From Oligoflexia bacterium (GTDB lineage Bacteria; Bdellovibrionota_G; JALEGL01), in contig DAOLES010000001.1 of NCBI GenBank assembly GCA_035326705.1, positions 614,261 to 678,260 of the forward strand: a stretch of DNA of 64,000 nt. Reading direction: 5' to 3'. Below are positions 16,517 through 25,831 of the stretch, piece by piece; positions within the stretch are counted from its first letter, which is position 1; each line of letters begins with the position of its first letter. The notes beneath the pieces were generated by a model, which saw only the letters and a list, made by a program, of their open reading frames with translations, did no database searches and was not told the origin of the DNA. The position numbers and the translations under genes are program-made.

Positions 16517-17176
16517 ATGAAAAATTGGCACATCTTATTAACATTTATTTTAACTATTAAATCCTTATTTGCTACAAATATTCCGTTGCCCAACCCCAGT
16601 TTATTTTGGGAAGTTGACTCTAGGTTTCAAGGTGAACACTGTTATAGCAACACTTTTTTTGATGATCGTAGAGGCAATATAAAGACAAGTATTTTAAAAT
16701 ACGGAACTCCACAGCAGCCTCAATATACCTATTTTATTTATGAATTAATTGAAGAAGATGCCGTTTATTGTCCTGAAGATAAACCTCACTATGGACGCTG
16801 GAAGTCTTATGACTATCGTTATCCAAATGAATATAAAAGAATCGTCCCTATAACCCCTATTGTAACCAATGTATACCTTACAGAATACTCAAGCCCCTAT
16901 GCTAGTCTTGAAAAGTCAACTCGATTTAACTTTGTATTTATTCCTCAAGGAGCTACAATCCATATTTATCAAACTGATAGCAAAACCTTGGTTAAACAAT
17001 TGTATTTTGAACCACAGGTCATTGACTCTGAGGATGAAAATGCATTTGATAAGATAAGCCCCACTTCATTAGATTTCACAGAAGCATGGGAGAGCCTACC
17101 GGCTGGGAGATATATCATTGTTTTTCAAAGTGGAAATCAACGCTTTAGCCAACAAATGTTTAAAGTTATTCACTAA
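16517..17176 (+). CDS. Exported hypothetical protein
   Basis: Not recognised. Start set at the ATG at 16517, which has AAGGA about ten bases upstream and begins a signal peptide (MKNWHILLTFILTIKSLFA); the frame itself opens at 16478. The mature protein is Tyr- and Pro-rich and beta-like ('YTYFIYELIEEDAVYCPED'), ending 'LPAGRYIIVFQSGNQRFSQ', the style of a single immunoglobulin-like or carbohydrate-binding beta domain. No family is assigned. Confidence 0.55.
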   Translation: MKNWHILLTFILTIKSLFATNIPLPNPSLFWEVDSRFQGEHCYSNTFFDDRRGNIKTSILKYGTPQQPQYTYFIYELIEEDAVYCPEDKPHYGRWKSYDYRYPNEYKRIVPITPIVTNVYLTEYSSPYASLEKSTRFNFVFIPQGATIHIYQTDSKTLVKQLYFEPQVIDSEDENAFDKISPTSLDFTEAWESLPAGRYIIVFQSGNQRFSQQMFKVIH

Positions 17177-17251
17177 AAATACAGACACTTACTGACCACT
17201 TAAAACAAAACATTGACACTTTGCATAACTTTTTGCTAGTTATCTGTATTA

Positions 17252-18133
17252 ATGCGGTGCATATTACATTTTAGGCTTGGAATTGTTGTGACTTTGTATA
17301 CTCTTCTGTGTTTTGCACAACATCAAGAAGCTTTAATTGAAAGAAATATTTTTCAAGATTATAAATCCAATCGTGAATGGCGATCTGATGTTAATCAATT
17401 AAAAAAATTATTTTCTTTTTTAAAAGATGATCCTGAACGCAGATCCGAATTAAGTTTTGAAAAAGTTTTAGATACACAATGGCAATACATAGGAACTGTC
17501 CAAGAAGTCCCAGACAAACCATCTGGTTCTTTAGATCATCTAAAAATATATATTGAAACATCGCCAATATTTTCTCAGCACTTAACTTTTACCTCTCAAC
17601 AGTCCAGGTCTTTAGATTTATACTTATACAATGATTGGTCACCTCATAAAATTAAAATAGAAAACATAAGTTTTAGTCCAATCCAATGGATAAATTATCG
17701 CGAAGAAGTTGATAATTTTTTATTTGGTTTACTGGGTAACAGTGATGGAATAGATGCAACTTACTCAACGATATCGGGTACATCATTTTTTGTTGATGAC
17801 CAAGAATCATTCAAAGATCTTTTTGATCTAGAAAAAGAAGAAAACACTTTAAATTACAACTCTACATTTTTTGTCCATAGAGAAGATAATCAGTTCTACC
17901 GTATTCAACCAAAAGTTGGCGCATGCTTTCTTGCAATGGAAGATACTTACCTTGTATGCAATACTTTCATAAATATACCTCAAATTAATCGTTATAGCTC
18001 AAACCCCATACAAAGTAGACGCAACAGATATCAATACAACTCACTGAATCCATTAGATGGCTTCTACATATTTAAATACATGGTATATAAAAGAGTTTCT
18101 GAACCTAACGAAGCTCTTGTAGAAAACAATTAA
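17252..18133 (+). CDS. Exported hypothetical protein
   Basis: Not recognised. 293 residues; N-terminus MRCILHFRLGIVVTLYTLLC is a signal peptide ending at CFAQ. The mature protein is rich in Asp, Glu, Tyr and Phe, with no visible catalytic motif. It lies 75 bases after the previous exported gene, on the same strand. Confidence 0.55.
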   Translation: MRCILHFRLGIVVTLYTLLCFAQHQEALIERNIFQDYKSNREWRSDVNQLKKLFSFLKDDPERRSELSFEKVLDTQWQYIGTVQEVPDKPSGSLDHLKIYIETSPIFSQHLTFTSQQSRSLDLYLYNDWSPHKIKIENISFSPIQWINYREEVDNFLFGLLGNSDGIDATYSTISGTSFFVDDQESFKDLFDLEKEENTLNYNSTFFVHREDNQFYRIQPKVGACFLAMEDTYLVCNTFINIPQINRYSSNPIQSRRNRYQYNSLNPLDGFYIFKYMVYKRVSEPNEALVENN

Positions 18134-18199
18134 TTTCAAATGTGCTATAATTGTATTTTTATATGGATTCACCTATCTGCTCTATAGTAATGTCAAATC

Positions 18200-19789
18200 A
18201 TGTCAGGAAAAGTTGAAACGGTTGATATTGTATTACCTTTGGTTATTTCTGAAGACCAAAATCAATGGAAGACAAGCATAGCAAAAAGACTTAAGGTATC
18301 AATAGATGATATCCATGAAATGCGTTTGATTAAGCATTCAATTGATGCTCGCCAAAAAAAAATTAAAATCTCGTTAAGAATTGAAGTTGGTATCAGACAA
18401 GCTTTACCTAAACAAGAAGATCTACCTCAATTTAAGCTTAAACCCCTGACTAAAAATAGCAGAACAATTTTAATTATTGGTTTTGGCCCTGCAGGCATGT
18501 TTGCTGCACTAGAGGCCATTGAATTAGGTTACAAACCCATTATTTTAGAACGTGGTAAAAATGTCTTTGATCGCAGAATTGATTTACCCAAGGCAACTCG
18601 TAAAGGCTATATTGAAGAAGATTCAAATTACAGTTTTGGTGAAGGTGGTGCTGGAACATTTTCTGATGGCAAACTTTATACACGTGCAACTAAAAGAGGC
18701 CCGGTTAAAAAAGTTTATGATATCTTAGTTGCTCATGGTGCTCCTCCAAGAATTTTAACCGATGCTCACCCACATGTTGGATCAAACTTATTACCTAAAG
18801 TGGTTATGCGTATCAGAGAAAGTATTATTAACGCAGGTGGAGAAATTTACTTTTCTCAAAAGGTGAATGATTTTATCATCCAAAATGAAAAGGTTATTGG
18901 AGCTCGAACACAGCAAGGCCAAGAATTTATCTGTGATGCTACAATTTTATGTACTGGCCATTCAGCTCGAGACATTTATGAACTCTTACAGCAAAAAAAA
19001 ATCATCATCGAAAACAAACCTTTTGCAATTGGTGTTAGAATTGAGCACCCTCAGGCTTTGATTGATAGTATACAGTATCATTACCCACGCGGTGATGTCC
19101 GCCCGGAAATGCTACCAGCTGCTCGTTATACTTTAAGTAGCCAAGTTGAAGGACGTGGCGTACATTCATTTTGTATGTGTCCTGGAGGATTCATTGTACC
19201 TGCAGCAACACAAAATGATGAAGTAGTGGTTAATGGTATGAGTCTGTCAAAAAGAAACTCACCTTTTGCCAATAGCGGTATTGTTGTCAATGTAGAGGTT
19301 GAAGACACCTTAAATGCACAGCAAGAACATGGAGTTTTGGCTGGAGTGTTATTTCAAAAACAAATTGAACAGATAGCCAAAAAAGCTGGTGGAAATGGTC
19401 AAGTTGCTCCAGGACAAAGGCTAACAGATTTTTTATCAGGTAAACTTTCCACCAGCTTGCCAAAAACCAGTTATGTTCCTGGTGTACAAACTGCCCGTAT
19501 TGATCAGCTACTACCTCAATGGATTGTAAAACCCATGAAAACCAGTTTTAAATATTTTGAAAAAAATATGCCGGGCTACATCACTGAAGAGGCGCTATTA
19601 CTAGGTTTTGAAACCAGAACCAGTTCCCCTGTACGTATTCCCCGTCATAAAGAGACACTAGAACATCTTCAATTAAAAAATCTTTATCCTTGTGGTGAAG
19701 GAGCAGGCTATGCCGGAGGTATCGCCAGCGCGGCTATTGATGGAATGCGATGTGCTAAATCTGCCATTTTAAATCAACAAAATAAATAA
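18200..19789 (+). CDS. FAD-dependent dehydrogenase, COG2509 family
   Basis: 529 residues, cytoplasmic flavoprotein. A ~85-residue N-terminal domain precedes the FAD-binding Rossmann motif 'ILIIGFGPAGMFAALEA' (about 89-105). Family hallmarks follow: 'NYSFGEGGAGTFSDGKLYTR', 'HGAPPRIL', 'HPHVGSN', 'SFCMCPGGFIVPA' and the C-terminal 'YPCGEGAGYAGGIASAAIDG', which completes the FAD site. This is the pattern of the uncharacterised FAD-dependent dehydrogenases of COG2509; the physiological substrate is unknown. It ends 284 bases before the aminomutase operon and is probably not part of it. Confidence 0.9.
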   Translation: MSGKVETVDIVLPLVISEDQNQWKTSIAKRLKVSIDDIHEMRLIKHSIDARQKKIKISLRIEVGIRQALPKQEDLPQFKLKPLTKNSRTILIIGFGPAGMFAALEAIELGYKPIILERGKNVFDRRIDLPKATRKGYIEEDSNYSFGEGGAGTFSDGKLYTRATKRGPVKKVYDILVAHGAPPRILTDAHPHVGSNLLPKVVMRIRESIINAGGEIYFSQKVNDFIIQNEKVIGARTQQGQEFICDATILCTGHSARDIYELLQQKKIIIENKPFAIGVRIEHPQALIDSIQYHYPRGDVRPEMLPAARYTLSSQVEGRGVHSFCMCPGGFIVPAATQNDEVVVNGMSLSKRNSPFANSGIVVNVEVEDTLNAQQEHGVLAGVLFQKQIEQIAKKAGGNGQVAPGQRLTDFLSGKLSTSLPKTSYVPGVQTARIDQLLPQWIVKPMKTSFKYFEKNMPGYITEEALLLGFETRTSSPVRIPRHKETLEHLQLKNLYPCGEGAGYAGGIASAAIDGMRCAKSAILNQQNK

Positions 19790-19954
19790 CTTTAAAAGTT
19801 ATATAAACCAAAACCTTTACTATATTAGACTTAGCTTAAGCTGCCTATATTAACATTTATTTTAAAGGACTTGAAATAGGTGTAAAAAATACACCAAAAA
19901 AATAAATATTTTTTATACTATCTTTTTGCTCTAAAAATCATATAGAATCTACTC

Positions 19955-20083
19955 ATGCAGGTGATTAAAAGAACAAAAAAAAATTTTGATGCCGCGCATA
20001 TTTTTATTGCTATTGTTAAAAAAAATGTCATATTCAAAAAAAGCCAGTGGCTTATAGAAAGAGGTTTAATTAAGTGCAATTAA
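19955..20083 (+). CDS. Possible lysine-rich leader peptide upstream of the aminomutase gene
   Basis: A 42-codon frame opens at ATG 19955 and ends at TAA 20081-20083, overlapping the GTG start of the aminomutase gene by ten bases. Eight of its 42 residues are lysine, in four pairs or triplets of AAA-rich codons. No convincing ribosome site precedes the ATG, and AT-rich DNA produces AAA codons easily, so it may be chance. If real, its lysine content next to a lysine-consuming enzyme would suit attenuation. Confidence 0.3.
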   Translation: MQVIKRTKKNFDAAHIFIAIVKKNVIFKKSQWLIERGLIKCN

Positions 20084-21432
20084 AAACTAATGCAACCAAC
20101 CAAAGTAAAAAAAAGGCGGAGCCCCCGTCTGCAGGCCCCATTCCCCTCCAAACTTTTCCCTATTCAAGTTTTGCTTCCGCAAGTTTAGAGACAAAACTTA
20201 AGTCTGTTAATCATACAAAAAATACATTCCCTATTCATGCCCAGGCCAATCATTTTCGGAAGCAGTTTTTCCCTGACTGTACAATTCAAGAATGGAATGA
20301 TTGGAAATGGCAGGTACGTAATAGAGTAAGAAAAATAGACCAACTCGAACACATAATAAATCTTACTGACGATGAAAGAGCCTCCATCATCAGACGAACC
20401 GGCAATTTACCCATTGCCATTACTCCGTATTATTTATCTTTATTTGATAGATATAATCCACAACAAGCCATTCGAATGACTCACCTTCCTGTAGAAGGTG
20501 AGTTCATCAAAAGTCCTGGAGAAGATCCAGACCCACTGGGTGAAGAGCATGATACTGCTGCACCTGGCTTGGTCCATCGTTATCCTGACCGTGTTTTATT
20601 TCTAACCACAGGATTTTGCTCTACTTATTGCCGATATTGCACCCGTTCACGTATGGTAGGTGAGACCAATGGTGTGTACAGTTTTTCTATTAGCAATTGG
20701 GAAAAAGCAGCACAGTATATTGAAGCCCATCCAGAAATTCGTGATTGTTTGCTTTCTGGTGGTGATCCTTTAAGTATTGACAATGATAAACTAGAATGGT
20801 TGCTAAAAAGATTGCGTTCTATTAAGCACCTAGAGTTTATCCGTATCGGCACAAAAATCCCCATTGTCATGCCTCAGCGAATAACCAAAGATTTGTGTAA
20901 AATGCTAAAAAAATACCACCCATTGTGGATGAGTATTCACATGACTCATCCAGATGAACTGACACCAGAAGCCGCGGAGGCATGTTCTCGTTTAGCAGAT
21001 GCTGGTATCCCCCTGGGTAGTCAAACGGTGTTGCTTAAAAACATCAATGATGATGCTGATGTACTAAAAAAACTTTTTCATGGTGCATTAAAAATGCGTG
21101 TTAAACCTTATTACCTCTATCAATGCGACCCTGTTGCAGGTTCAGCACATTTTAGAACCCCAGTAGAAAAAGGTATAGAGATCATTGAAAAATTGCGTGG
21201 TCATACCACTGGTTATGCTGTACCACAATTTGTGATTGATGCACCTGGCGGCGGCGGAAAAATCCCACTTATGCCAGAATATATTGTTGGTCGTGACAAA
21301 GATGATCTTTTGTTGAGAAACTTTGAAGGTCATATTTATCGTTACCCCGATCCTGGTGGTACAACTGGACAAAATCAACAAAAACTCAAAGAACAATTAT
21401 CTTGTTCAAGTTTAGGAAATAAAAATGCTTAA
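20074..21432 (+). CDS. kamA: L-lysine 2,3-aminomutase (radical SAM, PLP)
   Basis: 452 residues. Predicted to convert L-lysine to L-beta-lysine with a [4Fe-4S] cluster, SAM and PLP. The radical SAM cysteines are Cys182, Cys186 and Cys189 in 'CSTYCRYC'. 'LSGGDPLS' (227-234) is the SAM-binding motif, and the PLP lysine is Lys396 in 'DAPGGGGK'. The two aspartates that hold the lysine side-chain amine in the clostridial enzyme (D293, D330) are present as Asp352 in 'QCDPVAGSAHFRT' and Asp389, which favours lysine over glutamate as substrate. A basic, Ser/Pro-rich ~50-residue N-terminal extension is extra. Start is GTG with GAGG upstream. The 3' end overlaps the next gene by eight bases; it is the first gene of a four-gene operon. 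Confidence 0.88.
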   Translation: MQLKTNATNQSKKKAEPPSAGPIPLQTFPYSSFASASLETKLKSVNHTKNTFPIHAQANHFRKQFFPDCTIQEWNDWKWQVRNRVRKIDQLEHIINLTDDERASIIRRTGNLPIAITPYYLSLFDRYNPQQAIRMTHLPVEGEFIKSPGEDPDPLGEEHDTAAPGLVHRYPDRVLFLTTGFCSTYCRYCTRSRMVGETNGVYSFSISNWEKAAQYIEAHPEIRDCLLSGGDPLSIDNDKLEWLLKRLRSIKHLEFIRIGTKIPIVMPQRITKDLCKMLKKYHPLWMSIHMTHPDELTPEAAEACSRLADAGIPLGSQTVLLKNINDDADVLKKLFHGALKMRVKPYYLYQCDPVAGSAHFRTPVEKGIEIIEKLRGHTTGYAVPQFVIDAPGGGGKIPLMPEYIVGRDKDDLLLRNFEGHIYRYPDPGGTTGQNQQKLKEQLSCSSLGNKNA

Positions 21433-22450
21433 AGTAGGTTTTACTTTTGATTTAAAAGACGACTATTTAAAACAAGGTTTTTCACCAGAGCAAGCTGCAG
21501 AGTTTGACAGTTTAGAAACCATTCTTTTTCTTGAACAAGCACTCAAAGCCAACAATTACCAAGTTGAAAAAATTGGCGGTGTCAAAAAGTTGGTCAATGC
21601 CTTAGCTAAAGGAAAGCGGTGGGATATTGTTTTTAATATTTGTGAAGGTGTAAAAGGTTTTGGCCGTGAAAGTCAAGTACCAGCTTTACTTGAAGCATAT
21701 AATATTCCATTTGTTTTTTCATCATCAGATGTGATGATGATCACCATGAATAAGTCAATTGCAAAGTTATTGGTAGAGCAACATGGTTTAAAAACACCAA
21801 AGTTTGCTGTTATCAATAATCCTAACGATATTCAAAATGTAAACTTACCCTTTCCACTTTTTGTTAAACCTTTAGGAGAAGGCACAGGAAAAGGAATTCA
21901 TGACAAATCTTTAGTACACAACCAAGTTGATTTAGAAAATGCATGTATGTCTATTTTGAATGAATTTCATCACCCAGCCTTGGTTGAAACATATTTAAGT
22001 GGACGTGATTTTACAGTAGGTGTTTTAGGCTCGGGTAAAGAGGCCTATGCATTGGGCGTGATGGAAGTAAAACAAAAATCTGGGAAAAAGCTAATATCAC
22101 AATGTTATTATAACAAAGAAAACTGTGAAAATGTTTTAGACTACAGTCTAGCTACAGATGACATAGCCAAAAATGTTGCTCAATTGGCTGTTCAATGTTG
22201 GCAAGTTCTAGGATGCCATGATGCTGGACGGGTTGATATTCGCTGTGACGATCAAGGAACGCCATACTTTCTTGAAGTTAACCCTATGGCGGGCTTGCAC
22301 CCTACCCATTCAGATTTGCCTATTTTAGCACATTTAAGTGGTATGAATCATGTTGAATTGATCGGTAAGATCATGAAGTATGCTTTAGCACGCCATAATT
22401 TAGACGCAAAAGGGCTAAAAATTATTTCGCACCAACAACAGCTGGCATGA
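21425..22450 (+). CDS. ATP-grasp ligase 1, D-Ala-D-Ala ligase-like
   Basis: 341 residues. ATP-grasp fold in the D-alanine-D-alanine ligase style: N-terminal domain with 'WDIVFNICEGVKGFGRESQ', 'PFPLFVKPLGEGTGKGI' (nucleotide-binding lysine and glycine loop, about 142-158), 'GRDFTVGVLG', 'AGRVDIRCDDQG' and 'FLEVNPMAGLHP' (metal-binding Glu/Asn). Such enzymes form an amide between a carboxyl-phosphate and an amine. It overlaps the aminomutase by eight bases and the next ligase by four (ATGA). Cell-wall D-Ala ligase is possible by homology, but the fixed neighbours suggest a ligase that uses beta-lysine or a peptide of it (inference). Confidence 0.85.
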   Translation: MLKVGFTFDLKDDYLKQGFSPEQAAEFDSLETILFLEQALKANNYQVEKIGGVKKLVNALAKGKRWDIVFNICEGVKGFGRESQVPALLEAYNIPFVFSSSDVMMITMNKSIAKLLVEQHGLKTPKFAVINNPNDIQNVNLPFPLFVKPLGEGTGKGIHDKSLVHNQVDLENACMSILNEFHHPALVETYLSGRDFTVGVLGSGKEAYALGVMEVKQKSGKKLISQCYYNKENCENVLDYSLATDDIAKNVAQLAVQCWQVLGCHDAGRVDIRCDDQGTPYFLEVNPMAGLHPTHSDLPILAHLSGMNHVELIGKIMKYALARHNLDAKGLKIISHQQQLA

Positions 22451-23442
22451 AAATTCTAATTCTTTTCAGCGAAGCGCATACCTCTAACAGGGAAGATCTG
22501 CTAGACACCATGCTGCAAGTTAAAGAAATAAAACAAAGTTTGCATGACCTAGGTTACACAATTGATACTTATGCTTTTTCAAGTAGTTTAGGTCAAACGG
22601 AAGAGACCTTAAAAAACATAAAACCTGATTGTGTTTTTAATTTGGTTGAAAGTATTGATGGTCGTGATGCCAACTTGCATTGCGCAACCAGTTTATTAGA
22701 ATTTTTAAATTTACCTTATACAGGTTGCCCAAGTTATGTTCTTTCTCTTTTGAATAGTAAAGTAAGACATAAAAAATGGTTACAACAACTTAATTTGCCA
22801 ACCCCAGATTTTTTAACGTTTACAGACTTAGTATGTAAAAAACCTATGTTAAAATTGAATCAAAATGATTTATACATGATTAAGTCTGATACTGAGCATG
22901 GTTCATTAGGCTTGAATAATGATTCAGTAGTTCAAGGGAAAAATCAAATTTTGCAAATGATAATGCATAAAAAAGAACAATACAAAGGTGATTGGTTCGC
23001 TGAAAAATTCATCGTCGGTCGTGAGTTTAATATTTCTATGCTAGAACAAGCTCATACAAGTTCATGTGATGTTCTTCCTATTGCAGAAATGCAATTTGTT
23101 GGTTTTCCAGATACCAAACATCATATTGTTGATTATGAAGCAAAGTGGCATGAAAACAGTTGGGTAAGTCAAGCTACACAAAGATCATTTGTATGCACTG
23201 AAAAAGATAAAAATCTTTTCACTGAGCTAAAAAAATTATCAAAACAATGTTGGGATAATTTTGCCCTTCGTGGTGCCGCTAGAGTGGATGTTAGAGTTGA
23301 TGAAGATGGAAAACCTTGGATTTTAGAAATCAACCCTAACCCTTGTTTAACAAAAGATGCTGGTTTTATGGCTGCAGCTCAGCAAATGCGTTTAAATCAT
23401 AAAGATGTTATAGAACGTTTGATCCAAAAGAGAATTGACTGA
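22447..23442 (+). CDS. ATP-grasp ligase 2, D-Ala-D-Ala ligase-like
   Basis: 331 residues, a second, diverged ATP-grasp enzyme: 'PDCVFNLVESIDGRDANLHC', 'PYTGCPSYVLSLLNSKVRHK' (the family's K-x-x-x-K region), 'DLYMIKSDTEHGSLGL', 'FIVGREFNISML', 'GAARVDVRVDEDGKPWILEI' and the metal-binding 'EINPNPCL'. It starts inside the stop of ligase 1 (ATGA) and its own stop shares a base with the next start (TGATG). Two different ligases in one operon imply two successive amide bonds or two different partners. Substrates cannot be read from sequence. Confidence 0.85.
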   Translation: MKILILFSEAHTSNREDLLDTMLQVKEIKQSLHDLGYTIDTYAFSSSLGQTEETLKNIKPDCVFNLVESIDGRDANLHCATSLLEFLNLPYTGCPSYVLSLLNSKVRHKKWLQQLNLPTPDFLTFTDLVCKKPMLKLNQNDLYMIKSDTEHGSLGLNNDSVVQGKNQILQMIMHKKEQYKGDWFAEKFIVGREFNISMLEQAHTSSCDVLPIAEMQFVGFPDTKHHIVDYEAKWHENSWVSQATQRSFVCTEKDKNLFTELKKLSKQCWDNFALRGAARVDVRVDEDGKPWILEINPNPCLTKDAGFMAAAQQMRLNHKDVIERLIQKRID

Positions 23443-25709
23443 TGTTTCGTATTCGTCAAATATTGGATGCTTCAGCTCCTGCTAATTCACATATTATCAT
23501 ACAAGTTCAAGATTTATTAAAACAGCAGTTTAGCGCAGTCAAAGATGAAGAAATTAATACTTTGTCTCAAAAATTAAACAACCCATTAAAATATCGCTTT
23601 CAAAGTCGCTTATTTGTAGCTGAAAAAAGCCATCGTCCTATTTTAGGTTTTGCATGGATGTTGTATGTTTCTGATTTAAATTTTTGTATTCTTGATTATA
23701 TTGCATCTGGCAGCAGTAAATCTGGGCAAGGTATAGGAGAAGCTCTCTATGCTAGAGTACAAAAAGAATGTTTAGCTTTGGGTGCCAATGCTCTTTTGTA
23801 TGAATGTTTGCCTGATGACCCCAAACTTTCTCCTGATCCAAAAATTCGCAAGCAAAATGAAAAACGTTTAGCTTTTTATGAACGCTTTGGAGCTTTTCCA
23901 ATTATGGGAACCCGCTATGAAACACCTGTTAAAGAAGGTGATTCTGACCCTCCCTACTTACTTATTGATCGGCTTGGGCAAAAAATGCCCACTGATAAAA
24001 TGTTTCAACGTTATGTACAAAGTTTTTTAGAACGTAAGTACGGTGATCTTTGTTCACCAGATTATATTAAAAAGGTTGTTTCATCTTTCAAAGCTGAAAA
24101 TATTCACTTACGTAAAGCAAGATATTATAAAAAAGACCGTCCTGCCCTCAACGATTTAAAATTTGATAAAAAGTTATTTTTAATTGCTAATGAAAACCAT
24201 AATATTCATGATGTGCCCGATCAAGGTTATGTTGAGAGCCCTGTTCGCATTCAAAGCATACTAAAGGAAATGGAAAAACTTTCATTTGTTGAAAAAGTTA
24301 ACCCACAACATTTTTCAGATAAACACATTACTGCCGTTCACGATACAGATTATGTTTCTTTTTTAAAAAAAAGTTGTATGCGTATCTCTAAAGGTAAATC
24401 AGTATATCCCTATGTTTTTCCAATCCGCAATCAATCAAGAAAACCCATTGATACTGCATTATTGGCAGGTTACTATTGTATTGATACATTTACTCCTCTC
24501 AACAGCAGCGCATACCTTGCGGCAAGGAGCGCTGTAGATTGTGCGTTAAGTGCAGCGGATATAGTTCTCGATGGCCACAGCATAAGTTATGCTTTGGTTC
24601 GCCCTCCAGGCCATCATGCAGAAAAAAAATCTTTTGGTGGTTTTTGTTATTTTGCCAATACTGCCATTGCTGCCCATTATTTATCCAATTATGGAAAAGT
24701 AGCCATTTTAGATATTGATTACCATCATGGGAACAGTCAACAAAATATTTTTTATGAACGCAGTGATGTTCTAACCATTTCTTTGCATGGTGACCCAAAA
24801 ATTGCATACCCTTACTTTACTGGCTTTAAAGATGAAACAGGTGCACTAGAAGGTAAAGGGTATAACATAAACATACCTTTGCCAGAAAAACTGCGTAGAG
24901 ATGAGTACTTGCTACAACTTAAAAAAACACTGAAAATCATTGATAGTTTCAATCCAGCTTTTTTATTGATTGCTTTAGGCTTAGACACAGCTAAATCAGA
25001 TCCAACTGGAACATGGTCTTTACTGGCTGAAGATTTTGAAAAATGTGGTGCTCTTATCGGTGCTAAAGGCTATCCTACCGCTGTTATTCAAGAAGGTGGA
25101 TACCGTACACAAACACTAGGTATCAATGCCAAAAATTTTTTTAAAGGTTTTTATAAGGCGCATCAAATGGCAAAAATAAAACCTACACTGCAGAAACAAA
25201 CAAAAAAATCATCTTCTAAGCAGCCTAAAGAGATTTTTCGAACACATGTACACTTAGGTGATATTGAAGCCATTAAGACAGTAACGGCTGCTACTCAGGT
25301 TTTTTCACAAGAAGAAATACTCACTGCCGGTGAACTTGTTTCTGAAAGCATACATCACGGTGATAAAAAATCAGGTTATTCTTTTATTATTTATGAACAA
25401 GACAATAAAGTCTTAGCCTATACCTGCTATGGCCAAATTGCTTTAACTCAAGCAAGCTACGATTTATATTGGATTGTTGTTCATCCCTGTGTTCAAGGTA
25501 AAGGGATAGCACAAAAGATTTTACAAAAGACTTGGGATGACGTGAAAGCAAGAGGCGGAACATCTTTGCATGCAGAAACATCTTCACTGCCAACTTACAA
25601 AGCTGCACGAAAGTTTTACAAGCGTTTTGGGTTTAAACAAATAGGAGAGTATCAGGATTTCTATAAACCGGGCGATGCAAAAGTAACTTTCATGATAAAG
25701 TGTACATAA
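23442..25709 (+). CDS. Three-domain fusion: GNAT - histone-deacetylase/acetylpolyamine amidohydrolase-like - GNAT
   Basis: 755 residues. Domain 1 (about 1-180): GNAT acetyltransferase with acetyl-CoA loop 'SGQGIGEALY' (94-103). Domain 2 (about 240-575): arginase/deacetylase fold with 'RPPGHHAEKKSFGGFCYF' (His391/His392 dyad), zinc ligands Asp426 and His428 in 'DIDYHHGN', third ligand Asp515 in 'LGLDTAKSDP', and catalytic Tyr554 in 'EGGY'. The 'SLHGDPKIAYPYFTGFKDE' loop resembles acetylpolyamine amidohydrolases. Domain 3 (about 600-755): second GNAT with 'QGKGIAQKIL' (685-694). All key residues look intact. One chain could both add and remove acetyl groups on an amine such as beta-lysine or its peptide. 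Last gene of the aminomutase operon. Confidence 0.88.
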   Translation: MFRIRQILDASAPANSHIIIQVQDLLKQQFSAVKDEEINTLSQKLNNPLKYRFQSRLFVAEKSHRPILGFAWMLYVSDLNFCILDYIASGSSKSGQGIGEALYARVQKECLALGANALLYECLPDDPKLSPDPKIRKQNEKRLAFYERFGAFPIMGTRYETPVKEGDSDPPYLLIDRLGQKMPTDKMFQRYVQSFLERKYGDLCSPDYIKKVVSSFKAENIHLRKARYYKKDRPALNDLKFDKKLFLIANENHNIHDVPDQGYVESPVRIQSILKEMEKLSFVEKVNPQHFSDKHITAVHDTDYVSFLKKSCMRISKGKSVYPYVFPIRNQSRKPIDTALLAGYYCIDTFTPLNSSAYLAARSAVDCALSAADIVLDGHSISYALVRPPGHHAEKKSFGGFCYFANTAIAAHYLSNYGKVAILDIDYHHGNSQQNIFYERSDVLTISLHGDPKIAYPYFTGFKDETGALEGKGYNINIPLPEKLRRDEYLLQLKKTLKIIDSFNPAFLLIALGLDTAKSDPTGTWSLLAEDFEKCGALIGAKGYPTAVIQEGGYRTQTLGINAKNFFKGFYKAHQMAKIKPTLQKQTKKSSSKQPKEIFRTHVHLGDIEAIKTVTAATQVFSQEEILTAGELVSESIHHGDKKSGYSFIIYEQDNKVLAYTCYGQIALTQASYDLYWIVVHPCVQGKGIAQKILQKTWDDVKARGGTSLHAETSSLPTYKAARKFYKRFGFKQIGEYQDFYKPGDAKVTFMIKCT

Positions 25710-25831
25710 TCACCCAATAACCCCTGCTAAGCTCGCTTTTATTATAGTTATTATAAATTGACTCCTGTCACTTACTGCTAGTTTTTTGTTATTCATTGCT
25801 ATAAACTATGTTTTTTTGTTAAAGTAAGTGC

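Noticed and set aside
19786..19802. ATAACTTTAAAAGTTAT palindrome after the flavoprotein gene
   Set aside because: All AT except two positions and not followed by T residues; too weak for a terminator or operator call.
19879..19895. GGTGTA-aaaaa-TACACC hairpin
   Set aside because: Followed by A residues on the plus strand, so not a terminator for the gene before it; no gene uses the other strand here.
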